DNA from: Jaapia argillacea MUCL 33604
Lineage: Eukaryota > Basidiomycota > Agaricomycetes > Jaapiales > Jaapiaceae
Direction: 5' to 3'
Assembly: GCA_000697665.1 (NCBI GenBank)
Contig: KL197728.1
Coordinates: 1-64,000, forward strand
Length of the DNA stretch: 64,000 bases
The position numbers were made by a program, and so were the translations under genes. This document shows, in pieces, positions 10,927 through 24,068 of this stretch (position 1 is the stretch's first letter; each line of letters starts with the position of its first letter). The notes under the pieces are model-generated. The model ran no database searches, was not told the DNA's origin, and worked only from the letters and a program-made list of their open reading frames with translations.

Positions 10927-13641
10927 ATGGCATTCTTCAGCAGGCCTCAAACACAAAGCGCCGCGGTGAAGATCGTTTCACCGGGCGAAAGGCCCACCTC
11001 ACCGAGACAAACACCCACCAAGAAGGGTGCGATACTTCCGTGATCTAGGTGATCCGTGACTGACATGTTCAACTGCGTGTTTTCGCAGATTCCACTCAGC
11101 GGCAATGTAGGAATATCGCGATCTATGGGTGAGGATTTACCTTCTTCCGATCGCAATTACATCTCAACTCGTGAAGATCATGTAAATTTGAGGACAAGGG
11201 CTGTATCTATTATCATCCACCGGTGCGTTGGGTCTGACTTGCATCCTTCGACATCTCACGAATGGTCTATAGGCAGAAGATGTATTGTATGCTTCTCTTT
11301 TCCGCTTCTCGGTGGTCTATGTTGACACCTCTCCAGACCACGGCCAGAATCTCCGACAAAAGGAGTCCTACCTGCTGAAGCCGTCAATGCTCCTGTATTT
11401 GTACCAAAGACCACACCTACCGCCAGACCTACTAGTCCTCAATCCGTCAACCAGACTCAGACTTCGCTGCCCACGTACGGTACTGTTCCTTTCATGCCCT
11501 TCACATCTTCATCTGTGATACATCGACAGTCCTTCTTCACCACTTTCCGCCGAATACATCGAGCATGACCCTTACGATCCGTACGGGTATCCTGATGACG
11601 GGGATTTACCCCCATCTCACATGGATAGCTTAGCCGCTCAGATGCATGGAGTGCGTGAGCCTGTATGCCCACCTACATCGTGTTGACACCAGGACTTCAG
11701 CTTGACCCAAGTCTATACGACACAGTTATCGACCAACAGCACATGATGCTACCCCCAGAATATGATTCCGTTCACCCTATGGACGCGTTCTATCCTTCTC
11801 AACCTACCTTCGTTCGACAGCCCGTTAGTTCGCTTGTGGTCCTCTCATTTCTCTGCTGATCGGTATCCAAAACTAGCTCAACTACCATCTGTACACCCAA
11901 CCATTACCCTCCACTTTCTCGCACACGTATTTCATACCAGACACTATCCGCGAGGAACTTCAGAAACGTTCTGAGCTCATTCGTACCGCTCCTGCTCCCG
12001 GGCTTAATCTCCCTGAAGAACTTGCAGGTTATCACACTCTAGTCCCTCTAGAACACGTGGGTGGCGAGAGGCGCAAATTTGGTAACTGGTACTCGTCGGT
12101 GTATAGGGCTACAAGCTCGAAAGATGGATCCGCGTACGCCTTGCGACGCATTGAGAGTAAGACCTCGGCTGTTACCTTTGCATTGGCGAAGAAATGTATT
12201 GATGGCATCGTTTTCTGCCAGACTATCGTCTTGCTCAGCAGACTGCCTTCACCGTGATCGAGAAATGGGCTCGGATCCACCATCCGAATATCATCTACGT
12301 ACGCGAAGCTTTCACCACCAGGGCATTCAATGATAATTGTAGGCTTCAATCACTGGCCTTCTACCCGTGCTAGACTGATGACTCTTTTCTCTAGCCCTTG
12401 TGGTGGCCTATGACTATCACCCCAACTCCACGACCCTCTTCGAAGCCCATATCAAGCCGAAGGCCCCGATCTTCGCTAATGGTCGTCTCCAAGCGCAATC
12501 TCAATATGTCCCCGAGCGGACTCTGTGGACGTATATCGTGCAAATCGCAAACGCCATCAAAGGGGTCCATGATCAGGGACTCGCTGTCCGGACGATTGAC
12601 GTTACCAAAGTTCTCATCACGGGAAAGAATAGGTATATTGGCTGTTGTCGCTGCCAAGTGAGAGCTAAGACAGGTTTTCGTGTACAGGATTCGGATCAGT
12701 TCTTGCGGTATTGTGGATGTGTTAACGTTTGACGCCCGTCAAGACATGGCACTTCTTCAGCAGGAAGACTTGGTCATGTTTGGACGGCTTATCTTCGCTC
12801 TATGTTGCAGCAATATTGCTGCCATCGGTAACATGCAGAAGGCAGTTGATACCCTCTCCAAGAATTACACCAACGACGTGAAGAATGTGGCGCTATTCTT
12901 GGTTACGAAGCCAGGCCCTCACAAGGTAGGTTATCACCAGTCCCTTGTCCCTTATCACGTGGACTGAAATTTCGCCACGCTCCTTCCATAGAGCATCGGA
13001 CATCTGTTTGATATGATTGGGAGTCGACTTCTCATTGAAATGGATGAAATGCAAAAGTGGGCAAAATTGTTTTCCATCTGTTTTCCTGTTTAACACCCTC
13101 CAGCTCGGTTGACCGTTTGGAGAGTGAGCTTATGAGCGAACTCGAGAATTCGCGTTTAGTCCGTCTCTTATGCAAAATGGGTTTCATCAACGAGCGCCCC
13201 GAGTGAGCAATCGTTTAGTTTGCCAACACTCGTGCATTGATCTTGACGACATGTACCAAGGTTTGTCCACGAGCCTCGATGGTCGGAAACAGGCGACCGA
13301 TACATCATCAAACTCTTCCGGGATTATGTCTTTCATCAAGTGGATGAAAATGGGAATCCCGTCGTCAACTTGTCGCATGTCTTGACATGTCTGAGCAAGG
13401 TGAGCGGACTCTGCAAATCTCCAAGACCCGTCTGATGGTTGTCTGGCAGCTTGATGCTGGCACCGATGAACGGATCATGCTTGTCTCCCGCGATGAACAG
13501 AGTTGCCTCGTTGTGAGCTACAAGGAAATCAAAGCATGCATGGATTCAACATTCAGGTATGTCCTTATCCACTTCTACTCAAGCTTCCTTCACTGGTTCA
13601 CCCTTTGCTCCAGTGACCTCGCACGAGGATCCTCGTCTTAG
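10927..13641 (+). CDS. PAN3: PAN3, regulatory subunit of the Pan2-Pan3 poly(A) nuclease
   Basis: PAN3 recruits Pan2 to mRNA poly(A) tails for the first phase of deadenylation in the cytoplasm. The chosen start gives [10 protein letters not shown]; an upstream in-frame ATG at 10852 is possible. A CCCH zinc finger ([17 protein letters not shown], then IYYH) appears only after joining exons across two introns near 11020-11180. It is followed by a disordered PAM2-like region ([12 protein letters not shown]), then a pseudokinase domain: YHTLVPLEH, the [20 protein letters not shown] segment, and [19 protein letters not shown]. The C-terminal coiled coil and knob end [20 protein letters not shown] after a final intron. 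Canonical kinase catalytic residues are not evident, as expected for the family. Many short introns are present. Confidence 0.93.
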
Positions 13642-14319
13642 GACCCGGGGTTATGTATGATCGGGATGGATATCAAAGACTTTTCTCAATAAAATAGGTA
13701 CAATTAGAAAAAGACTCGGAAAATCCACTTAAAAATGCAGGCTGTTCTTTTCCCCATGCACATGAGGTTACGACTTTGTAAGCGAGAGATCGTGCATAGA
13801 CCATCAGCGGTGAGGGTGTAATTATTCGCCCAATATTGCCCAGTGCCATGGAACACGACCCGCCAATGTTTCGTCAAACGCATGATACATGCTCTCTCCT
13901 TGCTCTCTCCGCATGTAGGTTGTCAGACTGGACCTCCCACCGGACTCAGTGTTAGCTTGAGTGGCCATGACGCTGTTGGTAGCTAAGCGCTAAGGGGTAA
14001 CCAAAGTTGACAGCGCAGCGTTTGAGGTTCATCCGAGCTAGTACTCTTCACCACGCCGTTCTCGGTTGGTCACACCCTATCATTTTTCTTGGATCTCTCA
14101 CTTCTTCAAGGTGCCAGAGAGTCCTCCAATTACCGCCTCACTGTTGCCATCAACCGATATTGACCCGACTCGCCAATCTGTCGCCGAAGTTCGCACAGTC
14201 TAAACCTCCCAGGCACCTTCCTCCAGTTCGTCGCCAAGTTTTCAGTCTCGAGTCTCGACCGCCTCTCTCCCTGTCAATCGCAATCTGAGTCTGGCTGGGG
14301 ACGTCTATTCCGGAGGGTG
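13642..14319. other. Intergenic spacer
   Basis: Spacer between two same-strand genes: 3' UTR of PAN3 and promoter of the histidine kinase. A frame at 14007-14288 has no recognisable features. In-frame codons just before 14320 include GTG but no ATG. Confidence 0.45.
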
Positions 14320-17300
14320 ATGACATCCGGTGGCTCGTCGACACAACCGTTACGGAGAGAGCGCGGGGATGACCCTGAGCGGCAGATCAAATTCGAGACC
14401 GCAGATCACAGGAGTCGGTGGGCGACCTGTGAGTTGCAAACTGTGTTTTCACCGCTGATAAGCCGACTGAAGTTGCTTTCGGAAGTTTGGAGGGATCTGC
14501 TGCGGACTCTCACTACAGCATCGACGGGAACACCTTCAGATGGACTCGGTGATGTTAGTGAAGGAAGCACCAGTGTCCCGGCGTTCCTAGCCTCTCAAAA
14601 GCAAGCAGGCACGGAGAAAGATGGTGGCGATTGGTTCGTCAACGAGGTTGTGGTGACTGGGGATGATGATCAGCACCGCCATCTTGGCAGCGAGAAGGGT
14701 ACCACAACGAGGCAAAGCGAGTCTGGAGCGGGTTCGATGCATAGAGGTGTTGCGGGAACAAACGAGTCGCCGGGTTCGCACCATTACCAAGGCGGTATAT
14801 TGGAATGGATTCAATGGCGCTTTTGGCCTACAGTCCACACGTTTTTCGACCCGAAGTTCGAGGATGAGGAACGTGAACTGGATTTTCAGAAGCTAACTTG
14901 GTACTCGACGAAGTCCCTCAGTTTGTGAGTGCCCATTCCCTTCCCAGTTGCGCTGAACGGCTCACATGGGACTTAGCTACGCCTCGCTATTCCTTGTCTT
15001 GAATTGGGTGAGTCGACACATTGCCCGTCTTATGCGCTTTGTTGGAGCATTCACTCACTCCTTGTATTCTTCGAATCAGGTTATGTATCTCGTCCTGAAC
15101 CACTCAGTGACACGGTACGAGGATGTGAGTATTACCTCCACTCTATCATTTCTCCAGCTATCGTACCCATGGTACTGATTCGCTTGTTAGATTGCGTTCT
15201 ATGGAGGGCTAAGTTTCTTCACCTTACCTTGTCCCATCATGGTCGCTGCCAACATTTCGAGGAAATATCCTGTCTTTTTTCAAATCTGGTTTTGTATTGC
15301 TACTTGGTATTGTGGAATTCTCGAGATTATTCAAATCAAGCAATGTGGCTTTTACACCCACAACGAATGCCATGGCAAGGTGGGTAATGTAATCCTATTT
15401 ACTTCCAGGGACTTACACCAGCCCAGGACTTCTTGGCCATGCGTAAGTATTGTTTCCAGTGGCTACCCTCATAACTGACTATCACTGCAGTCTACTATAA
15501 CACTGCGTTGCCCACGATGATGCTGTTTATCGTTACCAGGCGGATCTACAACGCCGTTGCCCAACTTTCAGTATTCGTCCTCCTCTTGGCTCTCGTTATT
15601 CCGAATCAAAAGATATTTGCCCGGAATGTTGTTAGCTTTGTAGGTTTTCACTGCTGTATTGGTGGAGGCACCGCTTTCATCCGCTTCAATATTAGGCAAT
15701 ATTCTCCATCTTTATTCAAGGACTCCATTACTCGAGAGAGCTGGTGAGTTTCTGCTCCAGGTTGTTGATTTACCACTCACTCCCCCGCCTATTCGGTCTG
15801 TAGACGGAGAGACGAATGTACATGCTCAACACCCAGCTCAAGGTAGCATACCGAGCCCAACAGAAAGCCCAAATTGCCGAATCGAAAGCATCGCTTGCCA
15901 AGCGGCGCTTTGCCTCCTACATATTCCATGAGGTCTGCATTGTCCCTCGATTTCATTATCCTGACATCTCAGATCACTATATCTAGGTCCGAGTCCCACT
16001 CAACACTGCCATGCTTGCGTACCAGAACCTGCGGTCCAGCAACGCCTTCAAGGACGAGTACGTGCAGGATCACAATAATGTTGAGGTTTATGCTCTGGAA
16101 GCTTCGTTGACCATGATGCAACAGGTTTGTTCGTTCTTGGCTTTCATAACTCCTTGCTTACCTACCTCATGATCAGGTTCTGAACGACGTTCTGGATCTG
16201 CAAAGTATTGTCCTCCTTCCCTGGCAACTGTATCGCTTTGACCGCTGACTTCTGCCCTAGAAATGGATGCAGGCAGATTTGAAAGCTCTCCCAGGCCCTT
16301 CCCTCTACATCGTGCTATCAACTCTATCATGGGACCCATTGGTGTCGCTACCTCGGCAAAAGGTCTGAAGCTGAGAGTGGAGCTCGACGATCGTATAGAC
16401 AAGGTGCCATGCCAGCACGTAGCAGCTGAAGGCTTGTGGGTCATCGGTGATGAGATTCGGCTGCGCCAAGTGCTGACAAATCTTGCATCGAATGCCGTGA
16501 AATTCACACCTGAATGCAGTGGCGAAATCAGAGTTACGACCAAGTTGCTTGCCCCTTTACCAGAGGCTAAGGCAGGGAGTTCGAAATCGACCCCAGAGGC
16601 AGAGGAAGTGAACCCCTTGGTTAGCGCCGCAGAACAACGACACGATATCATTGTTTTTCGACTTGAGGTTCAGGATAGTGGCCCCGGAAGTGAGTTCGTC
16701 AAGTTTTGTACAGTTATTGCCTTAACCTTGTTATATGTCCTAGTTCGGCCGTCCGACCTAGTCGATAACCGATTGTTCCAACCATTCGTTCAAGTGAGTC
16801 CCCTGATCGATTCGTTCCCGTATTTTCCTTGACCGTCTGCACAGACTCATGTTGGAAAAATGAGTGGAAATGGTCAACTACATTTCACAACTGCTTTCCC
16901 ATAGGCTTACCTTTTCAATGTAGGTTCCGGTCTTGGCCTGGCAATTGTACAGCAAATAGTTTCTCTCAGCGGTGGGAGACTGGTATGTCTTGCCGTCTTT
17001 TAGCGACCCCCTCCCGCTCACAGCTCTCAGGGCGTTCAATCGCGGAAGGGCCGAGGAGCAACGTTTTGGGTCGAATTTGCCTACCCGATTGCAACCTCAG
17101 CGGACGTGCAAGGATCGCGGAACGCTCACGCTCTCACCCCAACTCCACCTGTGTCTCGCTCTCGACAAACAATGCCTGAATTCGAACCTGAATCGTATGC
17201 AGCATTTTCGTCGTCGATCGAGAGTGATACTGCCTTCCGTCTGGCCCTCCCGAGCCTGAAGCAACATGGTCCGTTGCCACTTTCCACACCTCACCCGCTC

Positions 17301-18026
17301 CAGGAGAATTCGCGGATCAGCATGTCGCGTGCTTCCTTCAGTGAAGCGAGCAGTTCCTCCCATCCTTTACAGTCTAGTTCCGCCTTCTCGCCCCTGTCTG
17401 GAGACTCCGGTGTGTCAACATCGTCGCATACGGAAGGACCCTTGCGTGTCCTCGTAGTTGACGACGATGCCATGACAAGAACATTGATGACCAGGTTTGA
17501 CCTTTCCGTACTCATCCAGATCACAAATGATAAATACTTCTACAGGATGCTAACAAAACTTGGGTGTGTCGTGGACACGGCGGCTGATGGGCAAGAATGT
17601 TTGGATATCTTATTGAAGCCACCTCCCGACGGTAACCCACTGCCTACCTACGATCTCATCAGCCTCGACAACCATATGCCCATTATGACTGGGGAGGAAG
17701 CTGTACGACATCTTCGTTCACTTGGTAGGACTGACCTCGTAGTTGGGTGCACTGGTAAGCCGGTACCTTGCTTCTCAATGTATGTCTTGACCAGAGAAAT
17801 TCTTTTAGGAAATGCGCTTTCGGACGATCAGAAGTCTTACATTTCAGCCGGTGCTGACCGCGTATTGACAAAGCCCATCATGCTGAAGTTAGTATCCTTA
17901 GCTTTCGGACATTCTGTATTCTCACACCCGGATCTTTACAGAGACTTGAAGGCAGTGCTCCAGGTGGCGCTTCAACGACGCTTACAAAAGGACGAACCTA
18001 TCGTCGAGATATCTCCACCGTCATAA
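14320..18026 (+). CDS. Membrane-bound hybrid histidine kinase
   Basis: A hybrid two-component sensor. The soluble N-terminal part (about 200 residues) has no recognised sensor domain. A membrane region with several hydrophobic helices follows (about 14960-15700), then a linker coiled coil. The H-box reads ASYIFHEVRVPLNTA, the His and Glu lying just before an intron near 15930. The HATPase has the N-box NLASNAVKFTP, a DSGPG G1 box, an F-box-like LFQPFVQ and the G2 box GSGLGLAIVQQ. After a Ser/Pro linker a receiver begins LRVLVVDDDAMTR, with phospho-acceptor Asp in SLDNHMP and the conserved Lys in VLTKPI. Phosphorelay through an HPt protein to a response regulator is the family's known logic. 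No HAMP or PAS repeats are seen. The TAA is at 18024. Confidence 0.9.
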
Positions 18027-18609
18027 CATATGGACTGTCTGCCGTTGTCTCGTTTATTCCCGTCTCCTTCGTCTAGTCTATTCATCATTTTATGTCAGGG
18101 TTTTAGGGTAGTCTTGCCCATCATTCATGCTTGGTTTGGATACACGGCTAGAAGCACAGTTTGTATTGTTGTTAACATCGTTACACCAGCTAAACGATCA
18201 ACGCCGGGACCTACTTGAAGGAGTTTCCTCTCAAGTCCACATACGAAGACTGCGCTCTACCATCTTTGCATGCGGCCCAAGCTGGGGTTGATTCAGGCTC
18301 GTTCATGACCATCCGACGCCGGTGTGGTCTTCCGAGATTCGCTATACTGATGGCTTCCGTTAGACTTGATGTCCTCGTGGGGCTGCCAAGTTGAAGGCTC
18401 TTCTCAATCCGTTGAAAGGATTTCCTTTCCTGACATTTCCCTTCACTGTGCGCTGCTAGAAAGCACAATCTTTTACGGTGAGGTATGCTATGGCGTCATT
18501 TCATGCGTCGACGATCTGCGGAAGAAATCGACTGGTTGGCCCGCTCGTATATGAATGGACCAGGTGGAAGAGAGGCTTCAGCCTTCCGCCCCCCTCGCCA
18601 CCTACTATC
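18027..18609. other. Intergenic spacer
   Basis: Between the histidine kinase and the short-chain dehydrogenase on the same strand. No supported gene. Frames over 18211-18880 on the minus strand are antisense or intergenic shadows. Confidence 0.45.
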
Positions 18610-19853
18610 ATGGACACTGTCAACCCAGCTACTCTCTTGAGTAAACGATTTAGGCCCAACGAGATTCCTGACCTTACCAGCCGCGTTGCTATCGTCACTG
18701 GCGGATGTATGTCTTCTCTACCTTGATGTCTGTGGGGTCGTAGGCTCATCCTTGTTGCTTGACAGCGGCTGGTATCGGTTACTACGACGCGATAGAGCTC
18801 GCCAAGAAGAATGCGAAAGTTATCATCATCTCCGCTACACTTGAACGCGGCAAGCAAGCTGAGTCGGAAATGAACAATCACATCACCTCCGAGGGTGGCA
18901 AGGGTTCTGTCGAATGGATCGGGCTTGACCTGGGCGACCTGAAAGCCACTGATGAAGTTGCGAAACGTTTAGCCAAGGACTTGGCACGTCTTGACATTCT
19001 CATCCTCAACGCTGGTATCGGCCAAGGTACCCCTGGCTTCACCAAGGATGGTTTGGGCAACCACTATGGCGTCAGTATCATCTCGAGCTTCCTTGACCGA
19101 CATTATGTCCTAACTGGTTGATTTAGGTGAACAACTTGGCTCATTACGTGCTCTCGCTCCGTTTACTTTCATTGATGGAAAAGACAGCTACATCCGGACT
19201 CGCTCAGCCAACGACTGTTCGGATCGTCTTCCAGACTTCAGAGCTCCATCGTATGGCTCCCAGCGACGTCCAGTTCGCGTCCAAGGAAGAAGTTTCTGGC
19301 CCTGATAGGGATCCTGTAGTACTGTGAGTATTCTGTCTCACCTGGCTCCTCCAAGTCTGACAACAGTGGACTATTAAAGCTATGGCCGCTCTAAACTTGG
19401 CATGATCCTTAATGGGAGGGCTCTCGCCACTCGCAAACTTAACAGGTCTGCAGGCAAGATTGTTGTCATCTCTGTTCACCCTGGAACGGTCGATACCGAT
19501 TTGCAAGAAGCTTGGTCTCGGTCGTATGGATGGCTCGGAAAGTTGATCAACCCCATATCGAGGAAGGTTGGGAAGAGTGCGTTGGAGGGAGCTGAGGCCA
19601 GTCTATGGGCTGCGACGAGCGACGAGATCAACGAATCTAATTGGCAAGACTATCAGGTACGTTCGACCCAACTATCATCCACTGCATTGCCAGGGCAAAT
19701 CGCTGAAATCCGCTGAAGGGCAACTACTATTCGGAAGCGAAGGGGAAGGCAGGAACGGAGTCTAATCCGGCCAAGGACATGAAGCTGGCGGATAATTATT
19801 GGAGTTTGTGTGCTCGTTTGAGCAAGGAGATCTTGGGAGAAGAGTTGAATTGA
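18610..19853 (+). CDS. Short-chain dehydrogenase/reductase (retinol dehydrogenase-like)
   Basis: An NAD(P)-dependent SDR of about 330 residues. After MDTVNPATLLSKRFRPNEIP comes the cofactor motif VTGG, then SAAGIGYY across the first intron. An LDILILNAGIG segment provides the NAG motif, and catalytic Tyr and Lys lie in LYGRSKLGM. The post-catalytic stretch VHPGTVDTDLQ is typical of the retinol dehydrogenase/WW-oxidoreductase branch. It ends LSKEILGEELN and TGA at 19851. At least four short introns. The substrate cannot be told from sequence. Neighbouring genes are unrelated, so no pathway is implied. Confidence 0.88.
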
Positions 19854-20869
19854 GTCTGCTTGTGGTTTATGTATTTTATAGAGTTGACGATCGTATGTAG
19901 TCTTTTCGTCCGTTCAATGTGTAATAATTACCACTGTTGTAGCTCCAGAGTCGGACTGTCGTCCAGAGCTGTCGCACCTCGCATACAACCCCTTATCCTA
20001 GCTGCGCAGATATTCTCCTTAGCTCGTCCCCATCAGAGTCTGAGATACTCCTCTACAATATTTCGCTGAGTTGTTTCATGATTGTTCAGCTCCGGAGTTT
20101 GGCCGCCAGCCTCACGATCCTCGGTGCATCCCATTTCCATTTACCGCAGGTGTCGAGGTGCTTTTCGAGTACCCAGTTGTCGCTTCTCCTACCCATCTGA
20201 GTTTCCACTTCAGGGATGGAGGTATTGTAGAGGTTTGCGTTTGCCTTGTTCCCCATCGCTGTGCCATTTATTCAATTTGATTAGCTGCGCAACTTGAGTT
20301 CGACCCCACAGTTCAGAAATACCTCCATTCACACAAATGGTTCAGTATCCCCTGATCCGCATACTACAGGGGTGGATGGAACAGTGGGAGCAGGTGATGC
20401 CCTCTGGCCAAAGCCTCCGTATGGCTACTATGAAAGAGTTCGCGAATCACCGGAACAACCTTGTGCGAGCTGCCAGGAACTTGACGCTTCCCAACCGCCA
20501 TGGCTGCGAGCCTGACGGAGCGTCGTCGTGAGAATAGGGATCGGTATGCTTAATGCTGACTGTCCCTTGAGGCCCTGCGCATGATAAAGCCATGTACTGT
20601 TTTAAGAACCAACGTTCACTCAGAATAGGCCGCCAGGATTTGGTCAGGGTCAAGACATTAGGGTGGAGGAAGTCATGCCGGTACCGGCATTGGATGTGAC
20701 ACCAATTAGAGTCACCGCTTAAATTACCAAAACTGGAACGTGGTCTTTGTCGAAACAGGCCAAGGTCGGATTCAACAATCAAGCCCTGGCATCTCTCTCC
20801 GAGTCTTTGTCCTCGACGACCTTGACTCGACTGGTGGCAGGATACCCCAGTACCAGGACCTCTAGACGC
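19854..20869. other. Intergenic and possible 5' exons of the next gene
   Basis: Promoter region of the nucleotidyltransferase gene. The same frame as the downstream gene stays open from about 20747, and short ATG-led pieces at 20337 and 20500 could be 5' exons. I could not join them with confidence, so the called start is the first ATG in the continuous frame. Confidence 0.4.
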
Positions 20870-23800
20870 ATGGCGACTTACCCTCAGACCATGAACAGGT
20901 CACCATCCATGCACACACACTCTCACCCGAACCCTTCATCACAACGGAGACTGGCGTCCAAACAACGATTCTTGGCGGAGCTCTCCCAATGCCTCTTTGA
21001 TTTCGTCATCCAGTTACTCCCTACTCAGGAAGAGCTGGCCGTCAAGGAAGATGTCCGCAAGCTACTCGAGAGGCTCATCCGCACCATCGAGCCAGAGAGC
21101 AGGTTACTGTCGTTTGGAAGCACTGCCAATGGCTTCAGTCTTCGGAACTCTGGTGAGTGGCGACGACGCCACTTGAGAACGTCCCATTAACTTCGCGACA
21201 GATATGGATCTGTGTTGTTTGATTGACTCCGAGGAGCGCCTTGCAGCCGCCGATCTCGTGAACATGCTGGGTGATCTGCTCGAGCGAGGTTCGTTGCAAT
21301 CATATGTTTGGTGAATTGAAAGTCCTGAAACTCGTCCAGAAACCAAATTCCATGTGAAACCCCTGCCACATGCGCGAATACCCATCGTGAAACTCTCACT
21401 TGATCCCTCACCAGGGTTGCCACTTGGGATTGCGTGCGATATCGGCTTTGAGAATAGGCTCGCGCTAGAGAACACTCGACTGCTGATGTGCTATGCATTA
21501 ATTGATCCAACCCGAGTGCGAACGATGGTCCTGTTTCGTGAGTCTTCTTGATGCCCAGGATTCAATGCCGCCACACAGGACTAATTGCTGTTACCTATCT
21601 TGTCAGTCAAAGTTTGGTGTAAACGACGGTACGTAGTGTTGTGGTAAGCCTTGCGACTCCAGCTGATTGGCTTTATTTTCGTAGCAAAATCAACTCGCCG
21701 TACAAGGGGACCCTATCCTCATATGGCTATGTCTTGCTCGTACTGTATTTCCTGATCCACGTCAAGAATCCTCCAGTCCTCCCCAACCTTCAGCAGATTC
21801 CACCCCTTCGGCCTATATCGCCTGTACGTACTCACCAATCTCTCGGCTTTCCTGTTTATTCATACCCTTTCATCTGCAGGAGGACACTCATATTCAAGGA
21901 TTTAACACCTGGTAGGTGAATTGAAACGAGGTTGTGACTGGTGTTAACTTGATCATCAAGGTTTTTTGATGACATCGCCCTTCTCCGACAGCGATGGCAG
22001 TCCACAAACACCGAGACTGTAGCGGAGTTGTAAGAGAACCGATTCTATCCAGTCGCCTTACCGCTCACCGACTTTATCAAGGCTGATCGATTTCTTCAAG
22101 TACTATTCCCGAGACTTTCCGTACAACGTCGGAGTCGTGTCGATCAGAAGTGGTTTGATTAAGAAGGAATCAAAGGGCTGGCAGAACGAGGTGGGGTCTT
22201 ATGGCTTCGACGATTTCTATTTTCTGATAGTTTTTCAGCTTGACTTCGCTCGGTATAATGATTCACGAGAGCGAAATCGGTTCTGCATAGAGGTGAATTG
22301 ACTCCAAATCGTTCCCTTCCATTGATTCCGACCTGTCTTCCCAGGATCCGTTCGAGACTGATTTCAATGTGGCACGGTGTGTCACCAAGGATGGCCTATA
22401 TACGGTAAGTCATCCCTGTGAAAGCTGTGCATCAATGATCTGACACTTCTGCCAAAGATCCGAGGGGAGTTCATGAGGGCGTCACGCATATTTGCTAGTC
22501 GACCTGAGCGTGCCATTATTGCGCTGGCGCAACTTTGCGAGGAGAGAAAGGATGAGCAGCTGCTCCGTCCGGTACCGCCTCGCTCAAATCTTGTTCCTCC
22601 TGCCCGATTACCCCCGCTACCCCCACAGAGTCCCTATTCAGTCGGTAGTAATTCTCTACGACCAAAAGGATCTCTCGGCCCCGACAAGATGTCGCCTCAG
22701 CCCCAATTCCACGAGCCCCTTTCTCGCGGAATTCCCATCCAGGTCCCTACTAGCCCTCCCCCGGAACATATGGCACCCAGAAGAGGCAAATGGACTAGCC
22801 CTCCACCTCCAGAGGCGCCAGCGGCCATCCACGCATCGTTTGAAGCGCAACTCGGCAAGGGTCTCGCGCTGGCAACATCATCGACTGAAGCACGCGAAGC
22901 GGAAGCTTGTACATCGTCGTCAAACAATAGTGAGATTCTCACAGACGACGAACATTTCGTCGATCTTGTCGATTCGGATGATGTGCGATCCGTGCGGTCT
23001 TTCACCGAGGAACCGCCCATGTATCATCACGAGCGCGTTTCTCCCGCTTTCAGACGGCCCTCACTATCCTATACCCAGGTGCCTGAGTTTCATTCCAGAA
23101 GATGGGGCCCTCACGTTGAAGACAACGTCCGTCTCGATTCTGCATTGCGCGCTCGGGGTCGGCTGCCGTCGAAACAAACAGCAAATTACATAGATGCCCC
23201 GCTCCCTTCCCATCCCAGATTTTCCCGTAATCCCCCTCCTCCTCCTCGGTTAGGCTCCCCTCGAAGAGCTTCCTCTGGGCAGCTACGCTCCTCAGGCAAA
23301 GCTTCACCTATAGCAGTCCCCGCCATATCTCCATCAGGCACCCCCACCCCTGTCCGTCTCCCGATAATCACCACATCACCACAATCCTCACGTATATTCT
23401 ACGAAACAACGGCGACAAAGGACAGACCTATTCTAGCAAACCAATACCCAACCACAGGAATACCGTGTACATCAATGTATCGAATACATCGCTATCCCGT
23501 CGATCCGCCCATACCTACTTTTGGTGATCATCATTCTGCTCGACAAACCCCCAAGAGTGGTCAGGGTCTGCTGGTCGTTGAACCCACTCCCACAAGTCCA
23601 ATCTATATTTCCGAATCACTTCCATCTCGACGATTTTCACATTCGCATTCACATTCTGCGTCTACAATAACACCTACTGTATTTCATTTTGCACAATCTG
23701 TAACCAATAATCCGTCCTTGTCGAGGTCTCCAAGCCATTCGCCTTCCCTACCCCTCTCTCCATTCGACCCCAATACCCGTACCGCTTCGCCTTTGGCTTC

Positions 23801-24068
23801 CGCGTCTACAGCCAGCATATCACCAACATCTTCGACCAGCTCCCATTATGCTGCATCTGCTTCCCTTTCGCCATCATCATCACCACCGTCTCCGCCACAC
23901 AGTCCCAACTTCCCACCATCCTTCTCTCGGCGAGAAGATGATGCATCCTCCTCAAAACACATCACGTCCCTGGCCACGGTTTTGGAGACCGTTCGAGATG
24001 ACGATCTTGTGTCGTCTACAACAACCCTTTCCGACGCGGCCAAAAACCTAACCTTGACCGAGCCATAG
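20870..24068 (+). CDS. Cid1-type terminal nucleotidyltransferase with long disordered tail
   Basis: A non-canonical poly(A)/poly(U) polymerase-like protein adding nucleotides to RNA 3' ends. The catalytic signature reads FGSTANGFSLRNSDMDLCC, with two aspartates of the metal site; the third is in GIACDIGFEN. Next come LKVWCKRRKIN, the substrate-binding helix LSSYGYVLLVLYFL, and a PAP-associated region (FFKYYSRDFPYN, then RFCIEDPFETDFNVAR). The catalytic part ends near 22560. About 500 residues follow as a Ser/Pro-rich disordered tail in one exon, finishing KNLTLTEP. Family members act in uridylation or adenylation that marks RNA for decay; which nucleotide is used cannot be read here. The N-terminus is uncertain because upstream exons are possible. 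Confidence 0.87.

Noticed and set aside
11020-11230. PAN3 lacking its zinc finger
   Set aside because: Unspliced frames hide it; joining three exons yields the full CCCH motif.
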